A stretch of DNA of 64,000 bases from Actinacidiphila sp. DG2A-62 (GTDB lineage Bacteria > Actinomycetota > Actinomycetes > Streptomycetales > Streptomycetaceae). Made by a program: the position numbers and the translations under genes. Below are positions 43,136 through 52,381 of this stretch, piece after piece. Positions within the stretch are counted from its first letter, which is position 1. Each line of letters opens with the position of its first letter. A model generated the notes under the pieces. That model did not search any database, had not been told where the DNA came from, and worked only from the letters and a program-made list of their open reading frames with translations. The DNA is taken from positions 5,068,501 through 5,132,500 of the forward strand of contig NZ_JAYMGI010000002.1 of NCBI RefSeq assembly GCF_035825295.1. Reading direction: 5' to 3'.

Positions 43136-43909
43136 TCACGCCCTGAGCTTGTAGCCGAAGCCGCGCACGGTCTCGATGCGGTCCTGGCCGACCTTCGCGC
43201 GCAGCCGCTGCACGTGCACGTCCACCACGCGGGTGTCGCCGCCCCACTCGTAGTCCCAGACCCGCTCCAGCAGCCGGTCCCGGGACAGCACGGTGCCGGG
43301 CGCGCCGGCGAACTCCAGCAGCAGCCGCATCTCGGTCGGCGTCAGCGCCAGCCGCTCGCCGCCGCGGGTGACCTCCATGCCCTCGGGGTCGATGTCGATG
43401 TCGCCGAAGGACAGCACCGGGCCGTCGTCGGCGTCCTCCGCCGCGGTGGCGCGGAACCGCCGCAGCACCGCCCGGATGCGGGCGACCAGCACCGCGCCGT
43501 CGAACGGCTTGGTCACGTAGTCGTCCGCGCCGGCCTCCAGGCCGAGCACCACGTCGATGCTCTCCGCGCGCGCGGAGAGCATGATGACCGGGATCATGGA
43601 CTCGTCGCGGATCCGGCGGCACAGGCTCACCCCGTCCAGGCCCGGCACCATCACGTCCAGCAGCGCCAGGTCCGGCGGCCCGGCGCGGAACGCGTCCAGG
43701 CCGGTCAGTCCGTCGGGGGCCGCGGTGACGCGGAAGCCGTCGCGCTCCAGGGCCAGCGTCGTCGCCTCGCGGATCACGTCGTCGTCCTCGACGAACAGCA
43801 CATGGGTGGGGGCGTGGCCGTGGCCGGCCGGACCCGCGTGGCCGGCGGCGGCCGGGTGCGCGGGGTGCGCGGGGTGCGCGGAGTACGAGGGGTGGGGTGC
43901 TGCGGCCAT
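43136..43909 (-). CDS. cseB: Response regulator CseB
   Basis: 257 residues, OmpR/PhoB family. Receiver: VLFVEDDDVIREA, phospho-Asp in LALLDVMVPGLDG, Lys in VTKPFDG; winged helix ALTPTEMRLLLEFAGAPGTVLSRDRLLERVW ... VDVHVQRLRAKVG. CseB activates the sigE promoter when phosphorylated by CseC. The first 35 residues are a His/Pro/Ala/Gly tract (AHPAHPAHP, GHAGPAGHGH) absent from the family. ATG 43909 lies 5 nt after the cseA stop. Confidence 0.93.
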   Translation of the reverse strand: MAAAPHPSYSAHPAHPAHPAAAGHAGPAGHGHAPTHVLFVEDDDVIREATTLALERDGFRVTAAPDGLTGLDAFRAGPPDLALLDVMVPGLDGVSLCRRIRDESMIPVIMLSARAESIDVVLGLEAGADDYVTKPFDGAVLVARIRAVLRRFRATAAEDADDGPVLSFGDIDIDPEGMEVTRGGERLALTPTEMRLLLEFAGAPGTVLSRDRLLERVWDYEWGGDTRVVDVHVQRLRAKVGQDRIETVRGFGYKLRA

Positions 43910-43914
43910 GACGT

Positions 43915-44676
43915 CTATCGTCCCCCACCGGACGGCGTGGGCGAGGCGGCGTGCGAGGCCGCGTGCGTCGCGGTGTGCGTCGTGGTGTGCGTCCCGGCGT
44001 GCGTCGCGGTGTGCGGGCTGCCGCTCGGCAGCCCGGGGTCGAGCGGGTCGGAGTCCGGCAGCGGCACCGGGTCGGTGGACAGCGGCTCGGGGGAGACGGA
44101 CGGGGACGCGCTGCTGAAGTCCTGGAACTCGCGGCCCACCTGCACGAAGTGGTTGCCGCGCCAGGCGTAGGTCACGGCCTCCTCGCCGGTCGGGTACGAC
44201 ACCGGGTCGTCGGTCCGGTACACCTCGTGGACGATCTCCAGCCGGCCGTCCTCGACGCTGCCGTAGACCGGGGAGTGCTCGTCGGCGAAGACGTTCTGGT
44301 ACTTGCCGTCGATCATCCGGTACACGTAGGACGCGATGCCGAGGCCGTCGCCGCAGGTGGTGATGTTCACCACCAGGTCGGGGCCGTCGCCGGCGGTGAG
44401 GTCGCCGGAGTCGGTGTCCATCGGGTAGTCGTGCCCGTCGCACGGGGTCAGGTCCTCGCGCACGTCGGGGCTGACGCCGGTGTCCTTGCGGATCATCTCG
44501 ACCAGCGCCTGCGGGTGCGAGGCGATGGCCGGGGCGGCGGTGGAGCGCACCTTGGGGGTCGCCGGCGGCGCCGGGCCCTCCCTGCGGGCGCCGGTGACGC
44601 CCGCGCCGCAGCCTGCCACCATGACGGCCGCGCAGGTCAGCGCGCCCGCCGTGGTCACGGAGGCTATGCGGCGCAC
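43915..44676 (-). CDS. cseA: Lipoprotein CseA, modulator of the sigE response
   Basis: 253 residues. A lipoprotein signal VTTAGALTCAAVMVAGCGAG (lipobox VAGC) puts it outside the membrane, where CseA is known to dampen sigE expression. The core DLTPCDGHDYPMDTDSGDL ... GDGLGIASYVYRMIDGKYQ has paired cysteines. The last 55 residues are Ser/Pro then a His/Thr/Ala repeat (THTATHAGTHTTTHT). The GTG start overlaps the sigE 3' end by 13 bp. Confidence 0.9.
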   Translation of the reverse strand: MRRIASVTTAGALTCAAVMVAGCGAGVTGARREGPAPPATPKVRSTAAPAIASHPQALVEMIRKDTGVSPDVREDLTPCDGHDYPMDTDSGDLTAGDGPDLVVNITTCGDGLGIASYVYRMIDGKYQNVFADEHSPVYGSVEDGRLEIVHEVYRTDDPVSYPTGEEAVTYAWRGNHFVQVGREFQDFSSASPSVSPEPLSTDPVPLPDSDPLDPGLPSGSPHTATHAGTHTTTHTATHAASHAASPTPSGGGR

Positions 44677-45197
44677 ACGTCCTCCATCCGCGAGTAGCCG
44701 TAGGTGCCGTGCTCCAGCTCGTAGCGCAGTCGCGCCAGCGCCCGGTGCAGGGTGCTCTTCACGGTACCCGTGGTCATCCCGAGGGCGCGGGCCGTCTCCT
44801 CGGTGGACAGCTGGCCGTAGTGGCGCAGCAGCACGACCTGCCGCTGCTTGGGCGCGAGCACCCGCATCGCGTCGGCGAGCATCTCGCGGTCGGCGCGCTG
44901 GTCGGCGCCGTCGTCCACGGTCGCGTCCGGCAGCTCCGCGGAGGGGACCTCCTCCAGTTTGCGGCTGCGCCACCACTCGGTGCGGGTGTTGATCATCACC
45001 CGGCGCATGTACGCGTCGGCGAGCGCCTTGTCGGCGATGCCGTGCCAGCGGGGGAAGGTGCGCACCAGGGCGGTCTGCACGAGGTCCTGCGCGTCTATCG
45101 GGTCCGGCACGAGCCGGCGGGCGCTGCGCAGCAACGCGTCCTGCCGCGTCCGTACGTAGTCCTCGAACTCCAGAACCGTCGCGCCGTTCGCCGTCAT
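44664..45197 (-). CDS. sigE: ECF sigma factor SigE
   Basis: 177 residues matching SigE of Streptomyces: VLEFEDYVRTRQDALLRSARRLVPDPIDAQDLVQTALVRTF (region 2.1-2.2), YMRRVMINTRTEWWRSRKLEEVP (2.3-2.4) and LAPKQRQVVLLRHYGQLSTEETARALGMTTGTVKSTLHRALARLR (4.2). It directs cell-wall and envelope homeostasis genes. ATG 45197 follows GGAGGC. It is the first gene of sigE-cseA-cseB-cseC; the 183-bp upstream gap should hold the CseB-controlled promoter, though I cannot point to the site. Confidence 0.96.
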   Translation of the reverse strand: MTANGATVLEFEDYVRTRQDALLRSARRLVPDPIDAQDLVQTALVRTFPRWHGIADKALADAYMRRVMINTRTEWWRSRKLEEVPSAELPDATVDDGADQRADREMLADAMRVLAPKQRQVVLLRHYGQLSTEETARALGMTTGTVKSTLHRALARLRYELEHGTYGYSRMEDVCAA

Positions 45198-45380
45198 CGG
45201 TGCCTCCACCCCGTTTGCCACTGGTCGGGCCGGGGGAAGGAACCTCCCGGCCGACGTCGAAGCTACGGAGCGGATGTCAGGCTTTCGCGACCGCGAACGC
45301 ACAGCGGCCGCACAGCAACCCATCGGTTGTGTAACGGCGTCGCGAATCGGACTGTACGGGTGTAAAGCGGACAGGTGTCG

Positions 45381-46308
45381 TCAGACCGGGAGCCGGTAGA
45401 CGCCGTTGGCGAGCGGCTCGACCAGGCCGTCCTCGACGAGCCCGTCCAGCGCCCGCGCCCGCTGCACCGGCTCGTGCCACACCGCGTCCAGCGCGGCCTG
45501 CGGCACCGGCTCGGTCGAGGCGCGCAGCACCGCGAGCAGCCGGCCGCGCACCTGGCGGTCGGTGCCGGCGTACGACTGGCCGCGCCGCGCCGGGCCCTCG
45601 TGCGGCGGCGAGCCGGCCAGCCGCCATGCGCAGCGCGACGCCACCGGGCAGGCCCCGCACTGCGGGGAGCGCGCGGTGCACAGCAGCGCGCCCAGTTCCA
45701 TCGTGGCCGCGGCCCAGCGCGCCGCGGTGCCCTCGTCCCGCGGCAGCAGCGCGGTCGCGGTACGCCGCTCGGCGGCCGTCGTGGCGTTCGGCGGGTATTC
45801 CACGCCGGTCACCAGACGCGCGAACACCCGCCGTACGTTGGTGTCCAGGACGATGTGCCGCTGCCCGTAGGCGAACGAGGCGACCGCCGCGGCGGTGTAC
45901 TCGCCGATGCCGGGCAGGGCGAGCAACTCCGCGTGCTCGCGGGGGACTTCGCCGCCGTGCCGCTGCGCTATGGCGGTGGCCGCGGCGTGCAGCCGCAGCG
46001 CGCGGCGGGGATAGCCGAGCCGGCCCAGGCGCGGACCGCCTCGCCGGGGACTCCGCGGCCAGGTCCGCCGGGCGCGGCCAGCGGGCCAGCCACGCCTGGT
46101 GCACCGGCAGCACGCGGGACACCGGCGTCTGCTGGAGCATGAACTCGCTGACCATCACCGACCACGCGCCCGCGTCGGGGCGCCGCCACGGCAGGTCGCG
46201 GGCGTGCTCGGCGAACCAGTCCACGAGCAGGTCGTGCAGATCCTCGACCCCGGGCGGCGGGGCGGTCGCGGGAGTCGGGCCGCCCGCGTCGCTCAGTTCA
46301 GTGCTCAT
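45381..46308 (-). pseudogene. mutY: A/G-specific adenine glycosylase, frameshifted in this sequence
   Basis: MutY removes adenine mispaired with 8-oxoguanine. Frame 1 (from ATG 46308): LHDLLVDWFAEHARDLPWRRPDAGAWSVMVSEFMLQQTPVSRVLPVHQAWLARWP. The conserved PGEAVRAW is in a second frame and GYPRRALRLHAAATAIAQRHGG onward in a third, which carries the helix-hairpin-helix LPGIGEYTAAAVASFAYGQRHIVLDTNVRR and the iron-sulphur Cys set CTARSPQCGACPVASRC, ending at 45381. One missing base near 46046-46049 and one near 46022-46026, both in G/C runs, would restore it, so sequencing error is likely. Confidence 0.8.
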
Positions 46309-46520
46309 CTCCGTCCGATCCTCGCACACCGCGCCGACGGCCCGCCGCCGCTGCCACGGCCACGGACCGCGTCCGCGGGGCGACTCGGCGCATCCGCCGG
46401 CGCGCGGACGCCGATACGTCCGCGGGCGTGCGCGGGCACACGCGTGAACGTAAACGTGATGATCCGTAAAGACCGGACAGCGGGCGGCGCGTGAGTCGAC
46501 GCCGAACGGGCGATCTCCCC

Positions 46521-46526
46521 TAGAGT
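46521..46526 (+). promoter_or_regulatory. -10 box for leaderless secreted-protein gene
   Basis: TAGAGT ends 6 nt before GTG 46533, with no ribosome site; supports this GTG as start. Confidence 0.45.
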
Positions 46527-46532
46527 TCGTCC

Positions 46533-47435
46533 GTGGGCTCAATGCGCAATCCCGTGGGACCTCTGCCATCCTCCATTTACTGGCGGCGGCGGGTCGTTGT
46601 GGCCTGCCTGCTCGCGCTGATCGTGGCGCTCGTCGTGTGGGCGCTCACCTCGGGCGGCGGCGGAGGGGGCGGCAAGAGCTCGGGTGCGCCCAGCGGTTCG
46701 CACACCCCGGTCACCTCGATCACCCCGGGCCCGGCGCCGAGCGGCACGCACATCAGCGGGCGGCCGGGCGGCCGCGACACCTCCGGCGGCGACGACTCCA
46801 CCGCGGGTTCCGGTGACAACGCCGGCGCCGGCGACGGCGGTTCGGCCGGCACCGCCGGGGACACGGCCGGCGGGTCCGCGTCGCCGTCCGCCTCGGGCGG
46901 CACGTCCGACGGCGCGACGGCCGGCGCCGGCGGCTCCTCCGGCTCCGGTGACAACGGCGGTTCCGGCAGCGGGGGTTCGGGCGGCAGCGGCGACGGCTCG
47001 TCCACCGGCGGCGAGGTGCCGGTCGGCTCCAGCCTGCCCGACTGCTCGGCGAGCGCCGTGCAGTTGACGCTGACCAGCGCGCAGAACTCCTACGGTCCCG
47101 GCGAGACCCCGCAGTTCCGGCTGAAGGCCGTCAACTCCTCGTCGGTGAGCTGCAAGCTGGACTTCGGGCCGCGCAGCGCGGTGTTCACCATCACCAAGGC
47201 CGCGGACAACAGCCACGTGTGGGCGTCCGACGACTGCCCGACCACCGGCTCGCGCCTGATGGAAGTGCCCGCGCACGGCTCCACCACGTACACGCTGCAC
47301 TGGAACACCAAGACCAGCTCGCCCAAGTGCGCGTCCCCGAAGGGCCAGTCCGCCCAGCCGGGCACGTATCTGGTGCAGGCGCAGCTGCCGGGACACGGCA
47401 CGGAGCAGGCGTCGTTCGTGCTGAGCCAGGACTGA
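46533..47435 (+). CDS. Membrane-anchored extracellular protein
   Basis: 300 residues. One TM near the N-terminus (VVVACLLALIVALVVWAL, about 20-37), then a 120-residue Gly/Ser/Thr linker, and a C-terminal beta-sandwich-like domain (about 160-300) with four cysteines: LPDCSASAVQLTLTSAQNSYGPGETPQFRLKAVNSSSVSCKLDFG ... CPTTGSRL ... SSPKCASP. It resembles DUF4232-like or intrabacterial adhesion/immunoglobulin-like domains. The disulphides fit an external location. Divergent from mutY; function unknown. Confidence 0.75.
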   Translation: MGSMRNPVGPLPSSIYWRRRVVVACLLALIVALVVWALTSGGGGGGGKSSGAPSGSHTPVTSITPGPAPSGTHISGRPGGRDTSGGDDSTAGSGDNAGAGDGGSAGTAGDTAGGSASPSASGGTSDGATAGAGGSSGSGDNGGSGSGGSGGSGDGSSTGGEVPVGSSLPDCSASAVQLTLTSAQNSYGPGETPQFRLKAVNSSSVSCKLDFGPRSAVFTITKAADNSHVWASDDCPTTGSRLMEVPAHGSTTYTLHWNTKTSSPKCASPKGQSAQPGTYLVQAQLPGHGTEQASFVLSQD

Positions 47436-47511
47436 GCCGGGAGCGAGCCGGAGCCGGGTCGGGGCTCCGCCGGAACCGAGGCGGAACCGAGCCGGAGCCG
47501 AGCGCGGCGGC

Positions 47512-48686
47512 CTAGGGCCGCCGGCGCACACGTAGCGTTCGAGGATCGAGGATTCGGCGAGCCGGGACAGGCCCTCGCGGACCGACCGCGCGCGGGCCTC
47601 GCCCACGCCGTCCACCGCCTGCAGGTCGTCCACGCTGGCCGCGAGCAGCTTCTGCAGGCCGCCGAAGTGCTCGACCAGCCGCTCGATCACCGTGTTCGGC
47701 AGCCGCGGCACCTTCGCCAGCAGCCGGTAACCGCGCGGCGAGACCGCGGAGTCCAGCGATTCGGGCGAGCCGGTGTAGCCCAACGCGCGGGCCACGGTGG
47801 TGAGTTCGATCAGCTCGTTCTGCGGCAGGGTGTCCAGCTCGGCGAGCGCCTCGGCGACCGTACGGCTGCGCTTGGCGGTCGGCTCCGGCACGTAGTCCTG
47901 TGCCACCAGCTCGCGTTCCGGCTCGACGCCGGCGATCAGCTCGTCCAGCTGGAGCGCCAGCAGCCGGCCGTCGGTGCCCAACTCGACCACGTACTCGGCG
48001 ATCTCGGTGGCGATCCGGCGGACCATCTCCAGCCGCTGGGCGACCGCGGTGACGTCGCGGACGGTCACCAGGTCCTCGATCTCCAGCGCGGACAGCGTGC
48101 CGGCCACCTCGTCCAGGCGCAGCTTGTAGCGCTCCAGCGTGGCCAGCGCCTGGTTGGCGCGGGACAGGATCGCGGCGGAGTCCTCCAGCACGCGGCGCTG
48201 CCCGTCCACGTAGAGGGCGATCAGCCGCATCGACTGGCTGACCGACACCACCGGGAAGTTGACCTGCTTGCTGACCCGGTCCGCGGTGCGGTGCCGGGTG
48301 CCGGTCTCCTCGGTGGGGATCGTCGGGTCCGGCACCAGCTGCACGCCGGCCCGCAGGATCTTGGTGATGTCCTTGTCGAGGATCAGCGCGCCGTCCAGCT
48401 TGCACAGCTCGCGCAGCCGCGTCGCGGTGAACTCCACGTCCAGCACGAAGCCGCCGGTGCACAGCGACTCGACGGTCTTGTCCATGCCGAGCACGATCAG
48501 CCCGCCGGTGTTGCCGCGCACGATGCGCTCCAGGCCGTCCCGCAGGGCGGTGCCGGGCGCGACCGCGCTCAGCGAGGCGCGCATCAGCCCGCCGTCGGCG
48601 CCGGGGCCGCCGGCGGACCTGCCGGCGGACTCTCCCGCTGCCTTACGGGCCGGGGCGGCTCCCCCTGCCCGGTCGTTGGCTGCCAC
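47512..48686 (-). CDS. disA: DNA integrity scanning diadenylate cyclase (c-di-AMP synthase)
   Basis: Makes c-di-AMP from two ATP and scans DNA. The catalytic DAC domain has LDGALILD and GTRHRTADRVSKQ (DGA and RHR motifs); a helical spine follows (EDLVTVRDVTAVAQRLEMVRRI), then a helix-hairpin-helix (LLAASVDDLQAVDGVGEARARSVREGLSRL) and the usual end SILERYV. As written the frame runs on with no stop for another 341 codons through the antisense of the neighbour. One missing base in the GGG at 47515-47517 places TAG at 47512 and gives a normal end. GTG 48686 follows GGAGGAA. Upstream is radA. Confidence 0.95.
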
Positions 48687-48798
48687 TGCGTTCCTCCGGT
48701 CGGTGCGGTTGCACGCAGTTTACGTCGTCCCCGCCGTGCGATGGCGGTTTGCCGTCCTGACCAGGTCCGCGAGCGCCGCGCCGAGGAGGGCCGCGGGG

Positions 48799-50184
48799 TC
48801 AGCCGCGGGGCGTGCGGGCCGGGAGCGCCCGCAGCGCGTCGCCTATGTCGGCGACCTCGATGACCCGCATGCCCGGCGGCACCTTGCCCGGGTCCGGCGG
48901 GACCAGGGCGTGCGTGAAGCCCAGCCGGTGCGCCTCGGACAGCCGGCGCTGCACGCCGGTGACCCGCCGCACCTCGCCGGCCAGGCCCACCTCGCCGACC
49001 GCGACCAGGTTCTTCGGCAGCGGCGTGTCGATCGCCGCGCTGGCCAGGGCCAGCGCCACCGCCAGGTCCGCGGCCGGCTCGGACAGCCGCACCCCGCCGA
49101 CCGTCGCGGTGTAGATGTCCTGCTTGCCGATCGAGCGGATGCGGCCGCGCTGCTCCAGCACCGCGAGCATCATCGACACCCGCGAATTCTCCAGACCCGA
49201 GGTGGTGCGGCGCGGCGACGGGATCTGCGTGTCGACGGTCAGCGCCTGCACCTCGGCGACCAGCGGGCGCCGGCCCTCCAGCGTCACCGTCAGACAGGTG
49301 CCCGGCACCGGCTCGTCCCGCCGGGTCAGGAACAGCCCCGAGGGGTCGGCCAGGCCGGTGATGCCCTCGTCGTGCAGTTCGAAGCAGCCGACCTCGTCGG
49401 TGGCCCCGAAGCGGTTCTTCACCCCGCGGATCAGCCGCAGCCGCGCGTGCCGGTCGCCCTCGAAGCTCAGCACCACGTCGACCAGGTGCTCCAGCAGCCG
49501 CGGGCCGGCGATCGCGCCGTCCTTGGTGACGTGGCCCACCAGCAGCGTGGCCATGCCGCGTTCCTTCGACGCGCGGATCAGCGCGCCGGCGACCTCGCGG
49601 ACCTGCGCCATGCCGCCGGGCGCGCCGTCGATCTCCGGCGAGGCGACGGTCTGCACCGAGTCCAGCACCAGCAACGACGGCTTCACGTCGTCCAGGTGGC
49701 CGAGCACCGCGGCCAGGTCGGTCTCCGCGGCCAGGTAGAGGTGGTCGGCGAGCGCGCCGATCCGGTCCGCGCGCAGCCGCACCTGGGAGGCGGACTCCTC
49801 GCCCGTGACGTAGAGCGTCCGGTGCTCGGGGCCCGACGCCTTCGCGGCGACGTCCAGCAGCAGCGTCGACTTGCCCACGCCCGGCTCGCCGGCCAGCAGC
49901 ACCACGGCGCCGGGGATCAGCCCGCCGCCGAGCACCCGGTCCAGCTCGGCGACGCCGGTGCTGCGGGCGGTCGCCTGCCGGCCGTCGACCTGGCCGATCG
50001 GGCGCGCGGCGCTGGTGACCCGGCCCGGCGCGGTGGTGCGCACCGCGGGCGCGGCGCCGTGCTCCTCGATCGTGCCCCACGCCTGGCACTCGCCGCACCG
50101 GCCGAGCCACTTGGCCGTGGTCCAGCCGCACTCGGTGCAGCGGTAGGAGGGACGGTCCTTGGCGACGGGTTTACGGGTGGCCAT
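48799..50184 (-). CDS. radA: DNA repair protein RadA
   Basis: 461 residues. N-terminal zinc finger CTECGWTTAKWLGRCGECQAWG, RecA-like ATPase with Walker A GEPGVGKSTLL and DSVQTVASPEIDG, the RadA-specific KNRFG (in RGVKNRFGATDEVG), and a C-terminal Lon-like domain (VALALASAAIDTPLPKNLVAVGEVGLAGEVRRV). It promotes recombination branch migration and is often beside disA. ATG 50184 is chosen because longer in-frame codons upstream are Arg/Pro shadow. 112 bp before disA. Confidence 0.96.
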   Translation of the reverse strand: MATRKPVAKDRPSYRCTECGWTTAKWLGRCGECQAWGTIEEHGAAPAVRTTAPGRVTSAARPIGQVDGRQATARSTGVAELDRVLGGGLIPGAVVLLAGEPGVGKSTLLLDVAAKASGPEHRTLYVTGEESASQVRLRADRIGALADHLYLAAETDLAAVLGHLDDVKPSLLVLDSVQTVASPEIDGAPGGMAQVREVAGALIRASKERGMATLLVGHVTKDGAIAGPRLLEHLVDVVLSFEGDRHARLRLIRGVKNRFGATDEVGCFELHDEGITGLADPSGLFLTRRDEPVPGTCLTVTLEGRRPLVAEVQALTVDTQIPSPRRTTSGLENSRVSMMLAVLEQRGRIRSIGKQDIYTATVGGVRLSEPAADLAVALALASAAIDTPLPKNLVAVGEVGLAGEVRRVTGVQRRLSEAHRLGFTHALVPPDPGKVPPGMRVIEVADIGDALRALPARTPRG

Positions 50185-50301
50185 GCGCTTCACCGTAGCG
50201 GTCGGGTACGACAACCGCGGTGCGTCGCGGGACGATCCGGTGCGCGCGGGCGGCTCCGGGAGCGCGCGTCCCGGGCCGCCGCGGGCCGCCGCGGGGGGGG
50301 C

Positions 50302-50350
50302 TCGGGGTGCGCGCGTCGCGGGAGGCGGTTCGGGGTGCGCGCGTCGCGGG
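50302..50350. repeat. 21-bp direct repeat upstream of 50453
   Basis: A unit beginning TCGGGGTGCGCGCGTC occurs at 50302-50322 and 50330-50350. The 50185-50452 gap contains this repeat, a G-rich run and the promoter region, but no other gene. Confidence 0.6.
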
Positions 50351-50439
50351 GAGGCTCGGGGCGCGCGCGGGGCGGGGCGCTCGCGCATGTGCGCGTGGTG
50401 TCACTCGTACGCGTGACCGTCTCGTCCGCGTTTCCGGCA

Positions 50440-50445
50440 TAGTGC
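50440..50445 (+). promoter_or_regulatory. -10 box before the ATG at 50453
   Basis: TAGTGC ends 7 nt before ATG 50453; no Shine-Dalgarno. The overlapping CATAGT (50438-50443) is also plausible. Confidence 0.35.
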
Positions 50446-50452
50446 TACTCGT

Positions 50453-52318
50453 ATGGATGAATGTCCGGCTCGGGGGGTGAACCGGGGCGTCCCGCGGGCC
50501 TACCGTCGCCCGGTGACGAGCAGGCAGCAGACCCCTCTCCAGAGCACCGGCGCGCACCGCAGGCCCAAGGCGCCGGCCTGTTCGCGCGCCGAGCGGGAAC
50601 GGGATCGCGAGCACGGACGGGACCTCGGGAGGGACGCCGGCAGGGACCTCGGGCGGCCCCGCGGCGGCGACCGCCCGCACCGCACTCCGCCGCTGCGGCA
50701 GCGGCCGGCCGGCCCGGCCGCGCGGTTCGACACCTACGAGCCGTACCTGGACGGCCTGTTCACCTACTGTCTGTCCATCCTGTGCGAGCACGACGCGGCC
50801 GCCGCCGCCCTCGGCGAGGCGCTGGCGATCGCCGAACGCCAGCGCACCCGGCTGCGCGACCCCGCGCTGCGCCGGCCCTGGCTGTACGCCCTCGCCCGCT
50901 GGTCCTGCGTGCGCAGGCTCACCGCGGGCGCCGGTCCCGGGGCGGGCACGGGCCTGGGCGGCGCGGCGGGCGCCGGCCCGGCCGGGCGGCTCACCGAGGA
51001 CGAGGCCGAGGCGCGCCGCGCCCAACTCGCCGCGCTCGCCTGGCCGGAGGCCGCCGGCACCACGCCCGAGCAGCGCGAGGCGCTCGAACTCGCGGTGCGC
51101 CACCAGCTGGCGCCCGCCGAGGTCGGGCACGTCCTCGGCGTCGACGGCGACGCCGCGCGCGCCCGCCTGGCCCGCGCCGCCTGCGAGGTGGAGCGCACCA
51201 GGACGGCGCTCGCCGTCGTCGACACCGGCGCCTGCCCGCACCTCGCGGGGCTGGCCGGCGGGACCAGGGTGCTGCTCGGCACGGCGCTGCGCACCGAACT
51301 GGTACGGCACGTCGACGCGTGCGCGACCTGCCGCCGCGCCGCGGAACGCGTCGTCGCGGCGGGGCCCTGGCCGGGCGCGCCCGACGCCGCCGCCGTCCTC
51401 GCCGTCATCGAGGCGCCGCGGGCCGCGGTGCACGCGGCGATGCTGCACGCGGCCGCCGCGGGCGCGGGGCGCACCCGGGAGGGCACGCCGCGGTTCGACC
51501 GGCGCGGCTTCCCGCTCGACGTCACGGACCGCGCGGCGCGGCGGGCCCGGATGCGGCACCGCGCGGTGACCACCACGGTCGTCGCGGCGGTCGTCGCCGC
51601 CCCGGTGCTCGCGGTGTGGGCGGCCTACCGCGCCGCGCCGCTCGGGGACGAGCCGCACGCGTCCGGGCGGGCGGCGTCGGTGAGCGATCCGGACGGACTG
51701 GACGGCGACTCCTACGAGAAGGCCGGCAACACCGTCCCGTCGCCCGGCGCGGGCCGGTCGGGCCGGGCCGGCGGCTCCGACACGGACGCGCCCGACGCGC
51801 AGTCCTCGCCGACGGTCACCGTCTCCGGGTCGTCGAACGCGTCCGCGGAGCCGGGGACGGGCGCGGGCCGGCTGTCGGTCAGCGCGGCGCCCGCGCCCGG
51901 GGCGACGCGGATCACGCTCACCGCGCAGGGGAGCACGGCGGTGCGGTGGGCGGCGCGGACCTCCGCGTACTGGCTGCGGATGTCCGCACGGGGCGGCGTG
52001 CTGCGGCCGGGAGAATCGATCATTCTCCTCGTCAGGGTGGACCGGTCGCTGGAGCCCGGCGGGACGTGGACGGGGGTCATCTCCTTCAGCCCCGGTGACG
52101 CGAGGGTCACCCTGCGGGGATCGTCGCGGCGGTCGGTGCCGCCTCCCGCGTCGACTCCGCCGACGTCCACCGCGCCGACGACGCCGCCGCCCACGTCGCC
52201 GCCGCCGACCTCGCCTCCTCCGCCCACGTCGCCGCCGCCGACCTCGACGCCCCCCACGTCACCCCCGGCGTCGGACGCCCCCCCGACGTCGTCCGCCCCC
52301 ACCCCCGACCCCGCGTGA
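50453..52318 (+). CDS. Sigma-like membrane protein with zinc-finger-like anti-sigma segment
   Basis: 621 residues. Residues about 90-250 look like a divergent sigma-70/ECF-like fold (FDTYEPYLDGLFTYCLSILCEHDAAAAALGEALAIAERQ; later REALELAVRHQLAPAEVGHVLGVDGDAARARLARA). Next is HVDACATCRRAAERV, a C-x-x-C anti-sigma-like motif, then one TM (TTTVVAAVVAAPVLAVWAAY), an extracellular linker and a beta-domain (LSVSAAPAPGATRITLTAQG ... GRLRPGESIILLVRVDRS type), and a Pro/Thr/Ser wall-spanning tail. It joins cytoplasmic regulator-like and external parts in one chain. Function unknown. ATG 50453 is favoured by the -10 spacing; GTG 50513 is possible. Confidence 0.75.
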   Translation: MDECPARGVNRGVPRAYRRPVTSRQQTPLQSTGAHRRPKAPACSRAERERDREHGRDLGRDAGRDLGRPRGGDRPHRTPPLRQRPAGPAARFDTYEPYLDGLFTYCLSILCEHDAAAAALGEALAIAERQRTRLRDPALRRPWLYALARWSCVRRLTAGAGPGAGTGLGGAAGAGPAGRLTEDEAEARRAQLAALAWPEAAGTTPEQREALELAVRHQLAPAEVGHVLGVDGDAARARLARAACEVERTRTALAVVDTGACPHLAGLAGGTRVLLGTALRTELVRHVDACATCRRAAERVVAAGPWPGAPDAAAVLAVIEAPRAAVHAAMLHAAAAGAGRTREGTPRFDRRGFPLDVTDRAARRARMRHRAVTTTVVAAVVAAPVLAVWAAYRAAPLGDEPHASGRAASVSDPDGLDGDSYEKAGNTVPSPGAGRSGRAGGSDTDAPDAQSSPTVTVSGSSNASAEPGTGAGRLSVSAAPAPGATRITLTAQGSTAVRWAARTSAYWLRMSARGGVLRPGESIILLVRVDRSLEPGGTWTGVISFSPGDARVTLRGSSRRSVPPPASTPPTSTAPTTPPPTSPPPTSPPPPTSPPPTSTPPTSPPASDAPPTSSAPTPDPA

Positions 52319-52321
52319 CGC

Positions 52322-52346
52322 CCCGGGCGCCGCACCCGCGCCCGGG
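52322..52346. terminator. Terminator between convergent genes
   Basis: CCCGGGCGC at 52322-52330 pairs with GCGCCCGGG at 52338-52346, loop 7 nt, directly after the rightward stop and before the leftward gene end at 52382. Confidence 0.65.
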
Positions 52347-52381
52347 AAAGGACGCAGGAGCGCCCGGCGGACCGGAGAGGG

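Noticed and set aside
46539..47511. 341-residue C-terminal extension of DisA
   Set aside because: The extension is antisense to a well-formed gene and has no fold; a missing base before TAG 47512 explains it.
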